In this document: positions 1 through 7,448 of the stretch, piece after piece
How the letters are laid out: the number at the start of each line of letters is the position of its first letter
Numbering within the stretch: position 1 is the first letter of the stretch
Assembly (NCBI GenBank): GCA_027365525.1
Contig: DAHXMJ010000020.1
Span: 1 to 53,771, forward strand
Source: Acidithiobacillus sp.
GTDB lineage: Bacteria > Pseudomonadota > Gammaproteobacteria > Acidithiobacillales > Acidithiobacillaceae
Direction: 5' to 3'
Length of the DNA: 53,771 bases
Translations under genes and position numbers: made by a program
The notes under the pieces: model-generated
Databases searched by the model: none
Told to the model about the DNA's origin: nothing
The model's input: the letters and a program-made list of their open reading frames with translations, nothing else

Positions 1-152
1 GAAACATCCATGCCGCCGTAACGGGACTTGTACTTGTAGAACGTCGCCTCGCTCAGGCCGTGTTTGCGGCACACATCCGCCGTCTTCATCCCGGCTTCGT
101 GTTCCTTGAGCATCCCGATAATCTGTTCTTCGGTGAACCTCAATCGCTTCAT
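1..152 (-). CDS. IS3-family transposase OrfA, N-terminal part
   Basis: The protein is cut by the window edge after about 50 residues. It begins MKRLRFTEEQIIGML and continues with a helix-turn-helix ending in the CRKHGLSEATFYKYKSRYG type of motif, the DNA-binding region of IS3 OrfA proteins. In this family OrfA binds the inverted repeats and is fused to the OrfB integrase by programmed -1 frameshifting. The start at 152 lies about 60 bp inside the IS end, as expected. Confidence 0.85.
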   Translation of the reverse strand, partial: MKRLRFTEEQIIGMLKEHEAGMKTADVCRKHGLSEATFYKYKSRYGGMDV

Positions 153-216
153 CGTCCATCTCCTTGCGTTGACGGACTCTAACAAAAACTGGAGGAATTA
201 TCGGGGCTCAGGTCAC
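1..216 (-). mobile_element. IS3-family insertion sequence, one end (truncated by window edge)
   Basis: The element end is marked by TGACCTGAGCCCCGATAA read on the minus strand, finishing at 216. It is a GC-rich terminal inverted repeat of the kind seen in the IS407-like part of the IS3 family. The transposase OrfA reads inward from 152. The other terminus, the orfB frame and any target duplication lie outside the window, so it is unknown whether the copy is intact. Confidence 0.75.
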
Positions 217-452
217 ACCACAACACCATGATTACCCCATTATAATTGATAGGAGGGGTAAGACCTCGAATAGATTCATGGCTGCAAAATCTGATGATCA
301 ATACGGGAAAGCCATCCAGAACTGAAACTACAAACTTAGGATGGACAGGAAGTTTTTTCGAGATTCAGGACAGAACGAGTTGAAAAAGGTGTGAAGACGA
401 TAACTTGTAACCCTTGCAGGATGCCATCATGACCTCCGTACAGCCATAGCCT

Positions 453-2156
453 ATGCCTGTCCAAAATGCTGATATCGCCGCCACATTCGAAAAGATTGCG
501 GACATTCTAGAGATTGAGGATGCCAACCCTTTCCGGGTGCGGGCCTACCGCACAGCAGCACGGCTTATTCGAGGACTGAGTCACGATCTCAGCGGGATGG
601 TAAATGCTGGCAAGGATCTTACGGAACTGCCTGACATCGGTGAAGATCTCGCCAAAAAAATTGTTGAAATCGTCCATACTGGCCATTGTTCCATGCTTAA
701 AAAGCTCGAAACACAGATTCCTCCAGCACTGACAGAACTCCTGCAAGTTCCGGGGCTCGGGCCGAAACGGGTTAGAACCCTATGGCACGAGCTGGATGTA
801 GAAACCGTTTCCCAGCTTGCTGTAGCTGCACGCGAAGGGCGGATCCGCACCATTCCCGGTTTTGCTGAAAAAACCGAGGCCAAAATCCTACAAGCCCTTC
901 AGGACCATACCGCCGCCTTGCATCGTTTTCCAATTCCCATTGCTGCCCGGGATGCAGCCTCTCTGGTCCTTTATCTGCAGGGAATTCCCGGGGTCAAACA
1001 GGCAGTAGTAGCCGGCAGCTTCCGGCGTGGCAGGGAAACGGTCGGCGACCTTGACCTTCTGGTTGCGGCCGAAAGAGGCAGACAGGTCATGGACCATTTC
1101 ACCGCCCATAAGGATGTGGCAGAAATTATTTCCAGTGGCCCCACCCGTTCTACTGTAATTCTGCACAACAAATTACAGGTGGACCTGCGGGTTGTGAAAG
1201 ATGAAGCCTATGGTGCCGCTCTGCAGTATTTTACAGGCTCTAAGGAGCATAATATTGCCATCCGCCGGATGGGCCAATCCAAGGGGCTAAAAATCAACGA
1301 ATACGGAGTATTCAGGGATAAAGAACGTATTGCCGGGGAAACAGAAAGTTCTGTCTATGCTTCCATTGGCCTGCCCTACATTGAGCCCGAACTCCGGGAA
1401 AACCGCGGTGAAATTGAGGCTGCCGTGAGCGGCCATTTGCCCAACCTTGCAGAGCTCGGTGACCTTCGTGGAGATCTCCATGTCCATTGCCAGAGCAGCC
1501 AGAGCCTTAGGGTAATGGCTGATGAAGCAAAAAATCGCGGTTTTGAATATTTGGCAGTCACCCTGCGCAGCAGTAACGCTGATCCAAAGCGCCTGGACAA
1601 GTTTATGGCCGAGATTGATGCCATAAATGGTGCGATGGAAGAAATCACCCTTCTCAAGGGAATTGAAGTCCAGATCGAGAAGGATGGAAATCTGGATCTC
1701 CCCGATAACGTCCTGCGCAGCCTTGATCTCGTGATAGGAGGTCTGTTCGGCCATTTTGACCTTCCCAGAGAACGGCAGACAACGCGCATTCTGAAAGCTA
1801 TGGACAATCCGCATTTCTCAATTCTTGCCCATCCCTGTGCAAGACTCATCGGCACCCGCGGTCCCATAGATGCGGACATGTCCCGCATCATCCGCCATGC
1901 TCGTGACCGTGGCTGTTTTCTGGAGATCAATTCCCGGCCGGACCGCCTGGATCTTATGGATATATATGCCAGAATGGCCAAGGATGAGGGGGCAGAAATG
2001 GTTGTCAGTTCGGGGGGCAATTCTCCAGAGGATTTTGACGATCTACGGTTTGGCATGCAGCAGGCAAAACGTGGGTGGCTGGAAAAAAAGGATATAATCA
2101 ATACCCTTCGTCTGAAGGAGCTCCGCTCCCAGATCGCCAAAACGATGGGCAGATAG
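453..2156 (+). CDS. polX: PolX-family DNA polymerase with degenerate PHP domain
   Basis: At 567 aa this is the usual length of bacterial PolX, a gap-filling repair polymerase joined to a PHP phosphoesterase. Residues 1-150 carry helix-hairpin-helix repeats (LPDIGEDLAKKI, VPGLGPKRV). The nucleotidyltransferase core shows GSFRRG, then the acidic pair D199/D201 (GDLDLLV) and a third Asp, D244 (VDLRVV), so polymerase chemistry looks intact. The PHP domain starts at DLHVH (H343, H345). It keeps a GIE glutamate and an AHP histidine. However, the usual WSDG, TDH, SIHS and TDAH metal ligands read as SSQS, TLR, GLFG and SGGN. The 3'-5' exonuclease is therefore probably inactive (inference). The gene stands alone, follows 236 bp without features, and is closed by a strong terminator. 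Confidence 0.9.
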   Translation: MPVQNADIAATFEKIADILEIEDANPFRVRAYRTAARLIRGLSHDLSGMVNAGKDLTELPDIGEDLAKKIVEIVHTGHCSMLKKLETQIPPALTELLQVPGLGPKRVRTLWHELDVETVSQLAVAAREGRIRTIPGFAEKTEAKILQALQDHTAALHRFPIPIAARDAASLVLYLQGIPGVKQAVVAGSFRRGRETVGDLDLLVAAERGRQVMDHFTAHKDVAEIISSGPTRSTVILHNKLQVDLRVVKDEAYGAALQYFTGSKEHNIAIRRMGQSKGLKINEYGVFRDKERIAGETESSVYASIGLPYIEPELRENRGEIEAAVSGHLPNLAELGDLRGDLHVHCQSSQSLRVMADEAKNRGFEYLAVTLRSSNADPKRLDKFMAEIDAINGAMEEITLLKGIEVQIEKDGNLDLPDNVLRSLDLVIGGLFGHFDLPRERQTTRILKAMDNPHFSILAHPCARLIGTRGPIDADMSRIIRHARDRGCFLEINSRPDRLDLMDIYARMAKDEGAEMVVSSGGNSPEDFDDLRFGMQQAKRGWLEKKDIINTLRLKELRSQIAKTMGR

Positions 2157-2215
2157 CGAAATCAGGCCTGAGCACTTATCCGTGGATAGACCGGGCGCTG
2201 TATCCATAAAATCAC

Positions 2216-2250
2216 AAAAGGGTCCAAAAAAAATTTCTGGACCCTTTTTG
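2216..2250 (+). terminator. Rho-independent terminator after polX
   Basis: An AAGGGTCC arm pairs with GGACCCTT across an A-rich loop of about 13 nt and is followed by a T run. The A-rich loop means little T-tailing on the other strand. It ends polX and also lies downstream of the opposing EAL gene. Confidence 0.8.
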
Positions 2251-2338
2251 CTGCCTGACATGCCGCTACTCGGGTACCAGAGCCGGCCAACCGGGATGCA
2301 AATCCGCTGTTCGCCATAATCCCGGTGCCCGTGAACTG

Positions 2339-4397
2339 TCAGGCTCCCGGATGGGAATTTTCCTCAAACCAAAGCCCCGTGAGCAGGCTAACCACCATAT
2401 CACGCTGCTCCAGTTCCATAGCACCCACCTCTGCCAGATGGGAGCCCAGCAACTGTCCCAGTTCGGAATCCTGTAGACCACGCAGCTTTACAAAATGGTC
2501 CATCCGGTTTCTGTTGATGAGCTGCGCGGCGTCTGGCCCATTTGCACTGTAACCTGTACTTCGCTGCATATCCCACAACAGGTACGCAGACAGTGCTCCC
2601 AATGCTGTAACGGGATGAAAGGTATCTACCTGGTAGCAGAATCCCTGGTGCCAGGAAACGATTTCAGTCGCTGGCATTGGACGGGCAATACCATAGCCCT
2701 GCCCCAGATCGGCGCCAAGAATCGCCGCAGCTTCAATCATGCCGGGATTCTCCAGACCTTCGACAGTAAACGGCATGCCAAAGGCATGGGCCATGCGGGT
2801 CAGATATAGGATGAATTCCAGCGCCCTCCTAGGGCGACGCAGTGCCCCCCGTATCAGCCCCTGATCGATTTTGATTTCGTCAAATCCATATTGGTCAAGA
2901 CGGAGGAGCGAACTGTATCCCGATCCAAGATCATCCTGAACGACACGAATCCCAGCATCCCGCAGACGCTGAAATCCCGTACGCTGCTGCTCATCTCTCA
3001 GGGACCGCTCCCGGCTTTCCAGAATTTCAATCTGCAGGCGCGAAGGGCCAAGAACCGCCCCTTTCAGGGCATAAAATACCGCCTCCTCGTAACGCGGATC
3101 TCCTATTCCTTCCGCCGGAAAATTCACGGCAAATATGGGGGAGATCCCCCGCTGTTCAAGCCATTCACAGTCGGCACAGCATTGTTCCAGCCCAAGTTGC
3201 AGGAGCCTTAGCAGCTCATCCGTGCCAAAAGCAGGGAAAAAATGGCTAGGAGGAACCAGCACACCATCATCCCCGACAAGTCGGGCAAGCGCCTCGACCT
3301 TCTGCAAGGATCCATCATGCAGGTTGATGATCGGCTGGTACAGCATAACCACTCTCCCTTCCGCGAGCATGCGGCGGTAGGTCTGGCGATCCTGCAGCGG
3401 CAGCACAGGCGCGCCACTGCGGCGCCGGACCGCATGACTCAGAGCCCGTTGCACATCCACAAGAAAGCGGCCCATGTGCATTGTGGAAAAGCAACCTGGC
3501 CATCCACTGTAGAGGCTCAGGAGTGCAATTGTATGGCCGTCTTCGTCTGTCAGCGGTACGGCAGCCCCAGAACGAAAACCGAGCACTTCTCCAACAGCCC
3601 TCCATGGCTGAGTCGCCGCTTCAATGGTCCAAGCATCTGACACTACAATACGGCCGCTACGCCAAGCTCGCCCTCCTGGCCCCTGTCCTTCCGGCTTTTC
3701 CGGGCTGATACTGATTTTCGGAGCAGATCCACTCATCATCGCCCGGTGGTAACTGTGACCAGCTGCTCCGCAGGAATCCTCTACCTGCAATTCCCCGTAG
3801 GCATCCACCCGCGCAAAAAAGGAGGAAATCTCGCCATCCACACCGCCAATCGCAGCCATGGCGCCGCGTACCAGATCGGCAAAATTGGCCGTAGTCTGGA
3901 TTAGCTCTTCAATCTGGGTCAAAGCCTGAGCCAGCAGCATCTCAATCCGGCGATAACCCGAAACCTGTCCCTGCAGTTCCACCAGAATTCTGCGGCTGAC
4001 TATATTGGTCACCAACTCGCGTTCTTGCAGTCCGCTTGTCAGCAGGCGCTGCAGCTCCTGCTGGTACATGCTGTACGCCTCAATAATCCACAACAGATCT
4101 ACGCCGACCAGCGCATGTATACGGCCCGTTCTCTGCGCGGCAAGCAAATGCTCATCCAGGGTCAGGGCAGGATCAAGCAGCTTCCCGAGATGTTCCGCCT
4201 GGTGGATTTTCAGCTTCGTGAATTCATCTGGGGGTGAGGTGCTGCAATACTCCGTCTGCCTCACCCGCATTCGAGAGTTTCTTGTAGAAATGGGAAACAA
4301 AGCGCGGTGGCAGATCATGGACCGGTTCCTGAATTGTCTTCAGCGCGGACCAGACCAGGGGTCCATAGGCATCACTCTGCTCCCCATTTCCCGTCAT
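2339..4397 (-). CDS. Globin-coupled GAF-EAL c-di-GMP phosphodiesterase, frameshifted near the N-terminus
   Basis: The product is predicted to be an oxygen- or redox-sensing enzyme that hydrolyses c-di-GMP. Domains in order are an N-terminal protoglobin-type sensor (FYKKL, then the heme-site GRIHALVGV), a GAF-like middle, an EAL domain, and a C-terminal extension of about 110 residues. The EAL catalytic set is complete: EALAR, VNFP, an EILE glutamate, QDDLGSGYSS, IKID, VEGLE and QGYGIARP. The open frame that reaches the stop begins only at 4318. A well-placed ATG at 4397 with an AGGAGGG ribosome site opens a different frame that supplies the missing first globin helices and stops just past a run of five Gs (plus strand 4230-4234). 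Removing one base there joins ...LQHLTP to DEFTKLK in globin-family fashion. It may be a pseudogene, a slippage-controlled gene, or a sequencing error. Confidence 0.8.
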
Positions 4398-4740
4398 GCC
4401 CACCCCTCCTGCGCGATGGCAGCGACAATCTACTTGTCCTTACATGAAACTGCGCATCCCGGCTCCCTATGCAGTCTGCCGTACTTACCCAGCCAGTACC
4501 AAAGACCTGGATACGCCCAACCCAAACTTAATCAATTTTCTGGACCGCATCTACCAGAGAGCAGTACTACGCCTGCAACCGCGCAGCGGTTCATGGGGCT
4601 ACACAGCGAAGCGCCCTGCCCGCGATTCAGAATACAATAGCTCCGTCTCCAGAACACACTGGTCTGCTCCAGCGGAGTCCCCCGGAATTGAGTAGCGGAT
4701 GACTTTGGAATCCAGCCCTCAACGGCAGGTGGGACTGGGC
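4398..4740. other. Intergenic stretch with no supported gene
   Basis: About 340 bp lie between the start of the EAL gene and the fossil transposase. The open frames here lack ribosome sites and recognisable composition. The promoter of the EAL gene is presumably in this stretch, but no clear -10/-35 pair was picked out. Confidence 0.5.
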
Positions 4741-4925
4741 ATGAAGAAGCGATTTGCCGAAAAAAAGATCATTGGCTTCCTGTGGGAAGCGGTGGCAGCT
4801 GACAAGCCTGTAAGATCTGCCCCACAGTTACGCCTGCTCGCAAGCCAATGGCTGCTTCTGGCGCTGCAGATCGGCGTGACAGGAGCCGGAGAACAGTCGG
4901 CCAAAAATTTTGCCAGAGAAGCGCG
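4741..4925 (+). pseudogene. Fossil IS3-family transposase OrfA
   Basis: The frame opens with MKKRFAEKKIIGFLWEA, close to the usual start of IS3 OrfA proteins, and then loses frame near 4810. The remaining pieces resemble the helix-turn-helix (a Y-A-C-S-Q-A stretch with W-R) and the later leucine-zipper segment (nucleotides near 4880-4920 read approximately QELENS.L KKLLAEA after small corrections). No orfB or inverted repeats are seen. It differs from the IS at 1-216 and is clearly older. Confidence 0.6.
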
Positions 4926-5050
4926 GCAGAAAAGCGGTGGGCTCAGTTGGGCACTGGGGGCTAGTGGGCGGGTATTACCCTGTTTATCCGGCAGGGCACG
5001 GGTGCTTTCCGTTACCGTCCATTTATGGATTCAAATATGGAAAGGTCCAT

Positions 5051-5073
5051 AAATCTGCAGGCCGCAGATTTTT
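5051..5073. terminator. Hairpin terminator outside the island, probably the original tRNA-Phe terminator
   Basis: An 8-bp stem (AAATCTGC / GCAGATTT) with a 5-nt loop is flanked by T-rich sequence. It lies immediately outside the left tRNA-Phe fragment. Before the island inserted, this hairpin would have followed the 3' end of tRNA-Phe on the minus strand, so it is probably that gene's terminator, now about 6.6 kb away. Confidence 0.55.
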
Positions 5074-5074
5074 A

Positions 5075-5119
5075 TGGTGCCCAAGGGCGGAATCGAACCA
5101 CCGACACGAGGATTTTCAG
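5075..5119 (-). repeat. Left attachment site: 3' fragment of tRNA-Phe
   Basis: The 45 bp match the 3' part of the tRNA-Phe at 11660-11735 (from CCA through the T arm and variable loop to the anticodon stem), with one mismatch at the ninth base. The match stops in the anticodon region and the 5' half is absent, so this is a duplicated att site and not a tRNA gene. Confidence 0.9.
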
Positions 5120-5464
5120 GGGAAAACCACTCCTGTAACGCTCTCGCAGATATACGCAACTAACTGTTTTCAAAAGAAACCGACCGCAGACAAACGCAGT
5201 CGAACGTAACCGGTTCTCCGGGTCTCTGACAGAAAAATGTCAGAGACCTTTGCAACCGCAGCATCAGTCTATGACAGATTGTTTGCTGTTCCAACCCAGG
5301 GGGTACGCTGGTCTGTGCGCGCACGGGATGAGCTGTGAGGCGCTCGGAACTCCGCCATAAAATCAGCGTGTCCCTTGGGGATATCGGGCCGGATCAACTA
5401 CAAGACCGCACAGCAAATCCCACCTGAAGTCCGAGACAGCGCAAGCCTATCGGGTAAGCTGTCG
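5120..5464. other. Left edge of island, no gene found
   Basis: No convincing coding region is present. The notable element is a perfect 11-bp stem-loop at 5221-5249, listed separately. The stretch lies downstream of the RES toxin gene. Confidence 0.5.
5221..5249. terminator. Strong stem-loop, possible terminator
   Basis: GGTCTCTGACA pairs perfectly with TGTCAGAGACC around a 7-nt A-rich loop, and a short TTT follows on the plus strand. On the minus strand, the direction of the toxin-antitoxin operon, there is no T tract. It may be a terminator or a protein- or recombination-related hairpin. Confidence 0.45.
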
Positions 5465-6217
5465 TTAGCCGGGCACCGTCCAGTCGGCAAGAGATATTTC
5501 CATAAACCGTTCCCCTTCGCTCCGCTCGACAAAGAGCCGTCCATGCACCCTATCGAGCCGGTAGGTCAGAAAGCAATGTACGCCGTTTTCAGTCAGCAGG
5601 TCAGGAGCCAGAACTGCCGCGACAAGGCCACGCGTTCGACGGAGGTCCCTGGCGGAATAGGTAAGGAAGCCCGGCAGCCTGTTTTCATGGGCCTCGTTCC
5701 CCAATGCGCGGCATGGTGCCAGGTTCGTTGGGTGGTCAAAGACTCCAGCGTTTGCAAGTACCTTTGGGCGCAGGTCCAGTAGAAGACCAGTATACGCCAC
5801 CCGGTGGACCCTGCGCTGGCCTTCTACCTGTGGTTCCCTCAAGCTCGCGGCGCTATCCTCAATGTCCTGCCAAAAATAGTAGCCTGTTTCATAAATGGTC
5901 GTTTCCAGGTCCGACCCGCCATACCAGCAACCGAAGTGTCCGTCCGAAAAACGGCTTGCGGCAGGATGTTCGAACGGCCATAGAATAACGTCTGCAATGC
6001 CCACCAGGGCTTCTGCGAACTCAAAGGGTCGTTGCGTAGCCGGCGGAACGGCAGAGTAGGGCTTTACCGCCACTTCGTGTTCGATGAGTATTTGCGCTTC
6101 CTCCTCACTGTCGACCAGAGAGGCAAACAGGCTCCGGCTCCTCCGTAGGGATACAATGTTACGGAACCAGTCACGCTGCGCATCCCTGGTCAATCCCAGT
6201 TCGCTCACAGAAATCAT
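5465..6217 (-). CDS. RES-domain toxin (NAD+-degrading family)
   Basis: Residues from about 75 onward form a RES domain. Its namesake residues are visible as the Arg of SRFSDG, the Glu of TIYETGYY, and the Ser of LTYSARDLR, with the typical GCWYGG between. Known RES toxins (MbcT, ParT and relatives) act on NAD+ and stop growth until bound by an Xre/MbcA-type antitoxin. The start at 6217 overlaps the antitoxin stop as ATGA, arguing for coupled translation. An in-frame upstream extension to 6337 lies inside the antitoxin gene and is rejected. At 250 aa it is slightly longer than many RES proteins because of an N-terminal helical lead. Confidence 0.85.
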   Translation of the reverse strand: MISVSELGLTRDAQRDWFRNIVSLRRSRSLFASLVDSEEEAQILIEHEVAVKPYSAVPPATQRPFEFAEALVGIADVILWPFEHPAASRFSDGHFGCWYGGSDLETTIYETGYYFWQDIEDSAASLREPQVEGQRRVHRVAYTGLLLDLRPKVLANAGVFDHPTNLAPCRALGNEAHENRLPGFLTYSARDLRRTRGLVAAVLAPDLLTENGVHCFLTYRLDRVHGRLFVERSEGERFMEISLADWTVPG

Positions 6218-6636
6218 CAATGCCCTCGCATACGGTCGACCTGTGCGCGAACCATTACGAGGCCTGGCAAGCCATACTCCTGCACCACAGCTACCGGTGA
6301 TCTGCCATGGAAACGCCGGTTGGCAGCACGCATCCATCCGTTTCTAAGGCCTGGATTCTCTGGATACAGAAGCATAAGGCCTTTGTAGATGCCCAGCAGG
6401 TGTCCTGCCCGGTCCAGGAGGTCGCGCGTATTGGCGAGCGGATGTCCTTCCGCGTAGCGCTTCAGGGTGGTACGGCTGTTCCCCCCCAAGCCCAGCAGGA
6501 CCTGCCGCTCGGCGTTGGACAGGCTCCATTCATCGAAGGCACGCATGAGTGCCCTGGCAAGCACAGCACGCCGGTGTTCGTCGGTGCATGCCGGCGCTCC
6601 GGGATTGGCTAACATCCGCTGATCTATGATCTCCAT
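6217..6636 (-). CDS. Xre/MbcA/ParS-type antitoxin (DUF2384-like)
   Basis: The 139-aa protein has an N-terminal helix-turn-helix-like region (LLGLGGNSRTTLKRY) and a C-terminal segment (NRRFHGRSPVAVVQEYG) typical of DUF2384 antitoxins. These bind RES toxins and repress their own operon. The ATG at 6636 is chosen because AGGGGGAG precedes it at good spacing; an earlier in-frame start at 6660 has none. It is directly upstream of the toxin. A palindromic element at 6668-6684 is the likely operator. Confidence 0.82.
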   Translation of the reverse strand: MEIIDQRMLANPGAPACTDEHRRAVLARALMRAFDEWSLSNAERQVLLGLGGNSRTTLKRYAEGHPLANTRDLLDRAGHLLGIYKGLMLLYPENPGLRNGWMRAANRRFHGRSPVAVVQEYGLPGLVMVRAQVDRMRGH

Positions 6637-6667
6637 ATACAACTCCCCCTGAGTATGCACAGGAATT

Positions 6668-6684
6668 GTATAACTGGTTCATAC
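6668..6684. promoter_or_regulatory. Candidate operator of the toxin-antitoxin operon
   Basis: The imperfect palindrome GTATAACTGGTTCATAC sits about 30 bp upstream of the antitoxin start, where such antitoxins commonly bind. Matching outer arms are GTAT/ATAC and inner arms AAC/GTT. Assignment is by position and symmetry only. Confidence 0.4.
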
Positions 6685-6734
6685 CTAAGTATAGATGATC
6701 ACCATTTGGTACACTTCTGCCACCTACTATGCCA

Positions 6735-7214
6735 ACCCGTCCTGCGCCGGGCTGGGGAAATCCGCCCCTGCATCATTTTTCTGGACGAGGCGGACGGGGT
6801 GCTGGCCAACCGGGATTCCTGGCAGGCCAGGACGAACGCCATCAACTCCCTGCTGACCGCCATGGATGGCACCAGCGGGCGCATGAAGGACGTGCTCTGG
6901 GTGGCCGCCACCAACCGCTGGAAGCCATCGATCCGGCCATGCTCCGTGGAGGGCGGTTCAGCGAGAAAGTGCTGTTCCCGAATCCGGATGCCGGACTGCT
7001 GGTTCAGGCGCTGGCGATGTGGATGGACACCATCCGCATACCGGTGGACGTAACCATGGAAGAAGCGGCAGAACTGCTCTCCGGGCTGTCTTTCCCCAGC
7101 GCGCGGGAGGCCCTGCAGACGGCGGTGAACCGGGCCATCGGGGAGGAAGACGAGCGGATTACCGCAGACCTGCTCCGCGAAGCCCGGTCGCTGGTGGCGG
7201 TGCAGACGCCATGA
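6735..7214 (+). pseudogene. Decayed AAA+ ATPase (C-terminal half, frameshifted)
   Basis: One frame holds a Walker B region (CIIFLDEADG), a MDG turn and the sensor-1 ATNR. The next frame continues with the matching AAA+ segment IDPAMLRGGRF, an arginine-finger-type motif, and a helical lid. The switch falls near 6918. The Walker A half is missing, since similarity begins only at about 6735 next to the antitoxin promoter. It belongs to the broad FtsH/Cdc48-like AAA+ class. It cannot encode a working ATPase as written. Confidence 0.7.
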
Positions 7215-7382
7215 TGCGGCGGTGCACAGTGACAAAAATTGCCGCACAGTCTCACAGTGCCCGCGAAAAACATGGACACGCCACAGGCCGTGCAGAAAAA
7301 GGAGCAGATTAAAGGGGAACTGCCGAGGATTCCCGGTAGTTCAGCAGGAAAGTGTCCACCAGTTGGCGACATCCTCTGGTTT

Positions 7383-7431
7383 TTATTTTATGATTTTTGT
7401 TAAAATTAAAATAAAGAGGAACGTTATTTTA
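7383..7431. promoter_or_regulatory. AT-rich repeat cluster upstream of fic
   Basis: TTATTTTA occurs at 7383-7390 and 7424-7431, and its inverse TAAAATAA at 7407-7414. This makes one inverted and one direct repeat inside a very AT-rich block in otherwise GC-rich DNA. It ends 17 bp before the fic start. It may combine a promoter with a binding site for the C-terminal winged helix of the Fic protein (inference). Confidence 0.4.
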
Positions 7432-7448
7432 GGTTCGAGGCGGGCCGG

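Noticed and set aside
4396-4695. 99-aa plus-strand ORF before the fossil transposase
   Set aside because: No ribosome site; composition resembles random translation.
5075-5119. A second tRNA-Phe gene
   Set aside because: Only the 3' 45 nt are present; without the 5' acceptor strand and D arm it is an attachment-site duplicate.
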